A model generated the notes under the pieces. It had not been told where the DNA came from and did not search any database. It was given only the letters and a program-made list of their open reading frames with translations. A stretch of 64,000 nucleotides of DNA from Roseateles sp. DAIF2. GTDB taxonomy: Bacteria > Pseudomonadota > Gammaproteobacteria > Burkholderiales > Burkholderiaceae_C. This document shows, one piece after another, positions 60,226 through 64,000 of the stretch (positions within the stretch are counted from its first letter, which is position 1; every line of letters starts with the position of its first letter). The translations under genes were made by a program, and so were the position numbers. The stretch spans positions 3,968,001 to 4,032,000 of the forward strand of contig NZ_CP049919.1 in NCBI RefSeq assembly GCF_015624425.1. The letters run 5' to 3'.

Positions 60226-61347
60226 TCAGTCCGCCGCGGCCCAGCGTTCGCAGGCCGCGGCCACCACGCCGGGCAGGCTGCGACCACCGGCCAGCAGGCC
60301 GCGCAGCCAGTCGGCATCGCCCTCGCGGCGCGCCACCAGCTGCTGCAGCTCCTGCAGCGCCGGCACGGCGCCCAGCCTCTCGGCCTGCGGCATCAGCAGC
60401 TCCAGCAGGGCCGGCAGGCGTTCGCCCAGCACATAGGCCTCGTTGCTCTGCGGGTCGACCAGCTGCGCATCCAGCCCGAAGCGGCAGGCCTGGAAGCGGT
60501 TGTAGGTGTAGACCAGCTGATCGTCCGCATGCGGCTTGATCGGCCGCTCCTCCAGCAGCCAGGCCGCCAGGCATTGCGCGAAGCCGGCCAGCGCCGCGGC
60601 GCGCTGCACCGTCAGCGGCGTGTCCAGCACGCGGATCTCGATCGTGCCGTACTCGGGCTTGGGCCGGATGTCCCAGTAGAAGTCCTTCATGCCGGCGACG
60701 ATGCCGGTGCGCTCCATGCGCGCGAAGTAGCGGCCGAACTCCTCCCAGCTCAGGGTGAACGGCGCCTGGCCCGACAGCGGGAAGGCGAACACCGTGTTCA
60801 GCCGCGCCGACTGGAAAGCCGTGTCCTCGCCCTGCACATAGGGCGAGGACGCGGCCAGCGCGATGAAATGCGGCACATAGCGGCTCATCGCCTGCAGCAG
60901 CCACAGCGCGGTGTCGCCGTCCGGGCAACCGATGTGGATATGCTGGCCGAACACGGTGAACTGCTTGGCCAGGTAGCCGTACAGCCCGGTGATTTGCTTG
61001 AAGCGCGGCTTGTCGTAGATCTGGCGCTGGGTCCATTGCTGGAAGGGATGGGTGCCGCCGCCGCAGATATCCACCTTCAGTGGCGCCGCGGCGGCCAGCA
61101 GCGCATCGCGCGTGAAGCTCAGCTGCTCCAGCACATCGCCATAGCCGTCGCAGACATTGGTGCAGATCTCGATCATCGAGAGCGTGATCTCGGGCGAGAC
61201 CTGGCCGGGCAGCGAGGCGTTCTCCAGCCGCGCCAGCAGCTCCGTCGCGGCGGGCTCCAGATCGCGGTCGAGACGGTCGATCAGCTGCAGCTCCAGTTCG
61301 ACACCCAGACTCAGCGGCGCCGAGGCGCCAAAGGCTTGCAAGGGCAT
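60226..61347 (-). CDS. YbdK-family carboxylate-amine ligase (glutamate-cysteine ligase type 2)
   Basis: A 373-residue member of the GCS2 family. Recognised are LGVELELQLIDRL near the start, HIHIGCPDGDTALWLL, and WDIRPKPEYGTIEIRVLDTP, where the Glu and Arg residues bind metal and substrate. E. coli YbdK has weak glutamate-cysteine ligase activity and its true role is uncertain. It ends 6 bases after the convergent chemoreceptor gene. Confidence 0.92.
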   Translation of the reverse strand: MPLQAFGASAPLSLGVELELQLIDRLDRDLEPAATELLARLENASLPGQVSPEITLSMIEICTNVCDGYGDVLEQLSFTRDALLAAAAPLKVDICGGGTHPFQQWTQRQIYDKPRFKQITGLYGYLAKQFTVFGQHIHIGCPDGDTALWLLQAMSRYVPHFIALAASSPYVQGEDTAFQSARLNTVFAFPLSGQAPFTLSWEEFGRYFARMERTGIVAGMKDFYWDIRPKPEYGTIEIRVLDTPLTVQRAAALAGFAQCLAAWLLEERPIKPHADDQLVYTYNRFQACRFGLDAQLVDPQSNEAYVLGERLPALLELLMPQAERLGAVPALQELQQLVARREGDADWLRGLLAGGRSLPGVVAAACERWAAAD

Positions 61348-61532
61348 GGTGTTCTCCCTGTGGTTGGCGGTGTTGTGAATTCAATGTAGGGGAAGCGCCC
61401 GCGCTCTTCGCGCCCCGGGAACACCGCGCGGCCAACTCGCGGCGAACTCCGACGCCGGCGTAGGACGGTGTCTGACGCGACCACGGCCGCTGGCGCACCT
61501 AGCATGACCCGGAACATCGAGCCTCCTCTTGC

Positions 61533-62348
61533 ATGACCTCTCATCACCCCTCCCCGACCCCTGCCCTTTGCCTGCCCGCCCTGCTGCTTTTGAGCGGCCT
61601 CGCCAGCGCCCAAATCGCGATGGAGCCGGCCCGCGTGCCCGCGCCGGCGCGGCCGGCCGAGCTGACGCGCGACGGCGCGATCCGCGCCACCGTCGGCCTG
61701 GCCGCCAGCCTGGCCTCCGGCAACAGCAGCGCCAGCAACCTGAACCTGAATGCCGACCTGGTGCGCGCCACCGACACCGACAAGGTCTCGCTCTACGGCC
61801 GCGTGCAGCGCGCCAAGGCGAACCGCGCCACCACCGACGAGCAGCTGCGCGCCGGCCTGCGCTACGACCATGACCTGAGCCCGCGCACATTCGTCTATGT
61901 CGGCGGCGAGCTGGAGCACAACCGGCTGGCCAATCTGGACCATCGGCGCCAGTTCGGCGGCGGCCTCGGCTACCACCTGATCCGCAACGAGGCGCACAGC
62001 TTCGACCTGTTCGGCGGCCTGAGCCACACGCGCGACAAATACCTGAACCCGGCCCTGATCGACGGCGAGGTGCGCGACGCCTTCGCCTATGCGTCGGTGA
62101 TGCTGGGCCAGGAGTCGACCCACCAGATCAGCCCGAGCACCAGCGCCAAGCAGCGCCTGATGCTGCAGCCCAATCTGAAGAGCCGCGGCGAGTACCGCGC
62201 CAACTGGGATGCCGACATCGCGGTCGCGATCAACAGCACCCTGAGCCTGACGGTCGGCGTCGCCGTCACCCACAACAGCGAGCCCAGCCCGGGCCGCAAG
62301 CCAACCGACACCCTCCTGACCACCGGCATCGCCGTCAAGTTCGATTGA
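61533..62348 (+). CDS. DUF481 (YdiY-like) outer membrane protein
   Basis: A 271-residue exported protein with signal peptide (ALCLPALLLLSGLASA) and beta-strand-rich mature part typical of DUF481: RATVGLAASLASGNSSASNLNL, then strands with alternating polar residues and a C-terminal TLLTTGIAVKFD ending in Phe-Asp. It should form a small outer membrane barrel. The function of the family is unknown; some members respond to acid or salt. No neighbour explains it. Confidence 0.88.
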   Translation: MTSHHPSPTPALCLPALLLLSGLASAQIAMEPARVPAPARPAELTRDGAIRATVGLAASLASGNSSASNLNLNADLVRATDTDKVSLYGRVQRAKANRATTDEQLRAGLRYDHDLSPRTFVYVGGELEHNRLANLDHRRQFGGGLGYHLIRNEAHSFDLFGGLSHTRDKYLNPALIDGEVRDAFAYASVMLGQESTHQISPSTSAKQRLMLQPNLKSRGEYRANWDADIAVAINSTLSLTVGVAVTHNSEPSPGRKPTDTLLTTGIAVKFD

Positions 62349-62416
62349 TGATCCGACGCAAGCCCGGCCCGCCCCCGCGCGCCACCGGGGCACGCAGTTG
62401 AGGGCAAAATGCGCTC

Positions 62417-63541
62417 ATGACCGAGCGCGTGACCATCCCCTTGACGGACTGGCGCAGCATCGTGCCCGCGGTGCCCGCCCATCCCCAGCCCCTGCCCGGC
62501 CTGCTGGCCGACGCCCTGGGCCGGCCGCTGCACGATCTGCGCATCTCGGTCACCGACCGCTGCAACTTCCGCTGCAGCTACTGCATGCCCAAGGAAGTCT
62601 TCGACAAGTACCACGAGTTCCTGCCGCATGCGGAGCTGCTCAGCTTCGAGGAGATCACCCGCCTGGCCCGCCTGTTCGTCAGCCTGGGCGTGCGCAAGCT
62701 ACGCCTGACCGGCGGCGAGCCGCTGCTGCGCCGCCATCTGGAGCGGCTGATCGAGATGCTGGCCGCGATCCGGACCCCGGACGGCACGCCGCTGGACCTG
62801 ACCCTGACCACCAACGGCTCGCTGCTGGCCCGCAAGGCCCGCGCGCTGAAGGCCGCCGGCCTGCAGCGCGTCACCGTCAGCCTGGATGGGCTGGACGACG
62901 CGGTGTTCCAGCGCATGAACGATGTCGGCTTCCCGGTGGCCGAGGTGCTGCAGGGCATCGAGGCGGCGCTGGAGGCCGGCCTGGGACCGATCAAGGTCAA
63001 TATGGTGGTCAAGCGCGGCGTCAACGAGGACCAGATCCTGCCGATGGCGCGCCATTTCCGCACACAGTACGGCGGCCGCGTGGTGCTGCGCTTCATCGAG
63101 TACATGGATGTCGGCGCAACCAACGGCTGGCGCATGGACGAGGTCGTGCCCTCGCGCGAGCTGCTGGCGCGGCTGGGCCGCGAGTTCGAGCTGAAGCCGC
63201 TGTCGGCCAGCGCGCCGGGCGAGACCGCCGAGCGCTGGGCCTATGCCGACGGGCGCGGCGAGATCGGCCTGATCTCCAGCGTCACCCAGGCCTTCTGCGG
63301 CGACTGCAACCGCGCCCGCCTCTCGACCGAGGGCAAGCTCTACACCTGCCTGTTCGCCCACAGCGGCCACGACCTGCGCGCGCTGCTGCGCGGCGGCCGC
63401 ACCGACCTGGAGATCGGTGCCGCGCTCGGCGGCCTGTGGGGCCGGCGCAGCGACCGCTATTCGCAGCTGCGCAGCAGCCAGCAGGACCCGGCCGCCGCCT
63501 CGACCGAACGCCGCGTCGAGATGCACTACATCGGTGGCTGA
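62417..63541 (+). CDS. moaA: GTP 3',8-cyclase
   Basis: A 374-residue radical SAM enzyme that starts molybdopterin synthesis from GTP. The first 4Fe-4S cluster Cys are in [12 protein letters not shown] (49, 53, 56); the second, C-terminal cluster is in [11 protein letters not shown] and YTCLFA. The GG-containing end MHYIGG is the conserved Gly-Gly tail that interacts with MoaC/substrate. An aaaat element ends 6 bases before the ATG, so the transcript may be nearly leaderless. Confidence 0.96.
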   Translation: MTERVTIPLTDWRSIVPAVPAHPQPLPGLLADALGRPLHDLRISVTDRCNFRCSYCMPKEVFDKYHEFLPHAELLSFEEITRLARLFVSLGVRKLRLTGGEPLLRRHLERLIEMLAAIRTPDGTPLDLTLTTNGSLLARKARALKAAGLQRVTVSLDGLDDAVFQRMNDVGFPVAEVLQGIEAALEAGLGPIKVNMVVKRGVNEDQILPMARHFRTQYGGRVVLRFIEYMDVGATNGWRMDEVVPSRELLARLGREFELKPLSASAPGETAERWAYADGRGEIGLISSVTQAFCGDCNRARLSTEGKLYTCLFAHSGHDLRALLRGGRTDLEIGAALGGLWGRRSDRYSQLRSSQQDPAAASTERRVEMHYIGG

Positions 63542-63542
63542 G

Positions 63543-64000
63543 ATGCCCCCGTCGCGCGCGCAGATCACCGGCCTCTTGCTGGCCGGCGGCCGCGGCAGCC
63601 GCATGGGCGGGCGGGACAAGGGCCTCGTCCCCTACCGCGGCCGGCCGCTGGCGGCCTGGGCGCTGGAGCGGCTGGCGCCCCAGGTCGGGCCCCTGCTGAT
63701 CAGCGCGAACCGCAACCTGGCGCAATACCGAGTCCTAGGCCAGGCCCTGGGCGCGCCGGTGCTGGAGGATGCCGACGCGGAGCGCTTCGCCGGCCCGTTG
63801 GCCGGGCTGCTGTCGGGCCTGCACGCCTGCGGCAGCGACTGGCTGCTCAGCGTGCCCTGCGACAGCCCGCTGCTGCCCGCCGATCTGGCCGAGCGCCTGG
63901 CCGCCGGCCTGGGTGGTGCGGCGCTGGCCGTGGCGCTGGACGCCGAGGGCCGGCCGCATCCCACCTTCTGCCTGCTGCGCCGCGAGCTGGCTCCCGCGCT
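63543..64000 (+). CDS. mobA: Molybdenum cofactor guanylyltransferase (partial, runs off the window)
   Basis: The first 152 residues are present. The nucleotide-binding signature LLLAGGRGSRMGGRDKG is at residues 11-27, followed by ISANRNLAQY and SVPCDSPLLPADL with the metal-binding Asp. MobA joins GMP to molybdopterin to form the dinucleotide cofactor used by DMSO reductase-type enzymes. It starts one base after the moaA stop, so moaA and mobA form an operon that continues past the window end. Confidence 0.95.
   Translation, partial: MPPSRAQITGLLLAGGRGSRMGGRDKGLVPYRGRPLAAWALERLAPQVGPLLISANRNLAQYRVLGQALGAPVLEDADAERFAGPLAGLLSGLHACGSDWLLSVPCDSPLLPADLAERLAAGLGGAALAVALDAEGRPHPTFCLLRRELAPA

Overview
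The window is G+C-rich (about 70% in most genes), densely coded DNA from a member of the Burkholderiales. It looks like the Roseateles / Pelomonas / Rubrivivax group, judged from gene order and product style; that placement is inference, not a search result. Signs are the gmk-rpoZ-spoT block with greB beside it, hemC-hemD-hemX-hemY divergent from ppc, and a paaGIK-paaABCDE phenylacetate cluster with a TetR regulator. No integrase, transposase, CRISPR array or rRNA was found. Both ends cut genes: an RND pump at the left and mobA at the right.

Layout. 0-3.3 kb: end of an RND pump gene, its NodT-type outer membrane partner, and a chemoreceptor. 3.4-6.8 kb: proVWX glycine betaine/proline uptake. 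7.2-13.3 kb: a small unknown protein, a multi-rhodanese periplasmic protein, a GST/ArsR/SRPBCC gene run, a DUF2789 protein, and a dehydrogenase divergent from a LysR regulator. 13.3-18.5 kb: gmk, rpoZ, spoT, greB and a CaiB-type CoA-transferase. 18.5-18.8 kb: two identical tRNA-Arg(ACG) genes with a readable promoter. 18.9-26 kb: the heme-precursor operon and ppc. 26-29.6 kb: two unknown envelope proteins, nicotinamidase plus pncB, and a YjfB-like small protein. 29.6-35 kb: a LytS/LytR-type two-component system with an unknown anchored protein, argH and a hemerythrin. 35-38.7 kb: a two-gene cassette with a DUF6345-like protein, dinB and a VOC protein. 38.75-41.6 kb: a patch of lower G+C with three unusual genes. 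41.6-47.3 kb: a transsulfuration-type PLP enzyme, D-lactate dehydrogenase, YbaN, a LysR regulator, lldD and a GntR regulator. 47.3-58.6 kb: the phenylacetate (paa) cluster. 58.7-64 kb: a second chemoreceptor, a YbdK-type ligase, a DUF481 outer membrane protein, moaA and mobA.

How genes work together. The paa genes make a nearly complete upper pathway: ligation by PaaK, epoxidation by PaaABCDE, isomerisation by PaaG, ring opening and aldehyde oxidation by PaaZ, and rescue by the thioesterases PaaI and PaaY. The beta-oxidation genes paaF, paaH and paaJ are not here. A perfect 14-bp palindrome lies just downstream of a good promoter in front of paaG and is a probable site for the TetR regulator. 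An orphan branched-chain-amino-acid-type binding protein sits inside the cluster.

Best candidates for something new. (1) The 38.95-40.57 kb pair: a leaderless protein with an L,D-transpeptidase-like His/Ser-x-Gly-Cys site and an EF-hand-like loop, followed with overlap by an exported SH3-type protein. It resembles a secreted peptidoglycan-attacking effector with periplasmic immunity. (2) The 35.0-36.7 kb cassette: a protein with His-Gly and Ala-Cys motifs like those of caspase-fold peptidases, plus a partner of unknown family. (3) A small repeat at 16.6 and 52.5 kb whose inner stem differs in sequence between copies but keeps its pairing.
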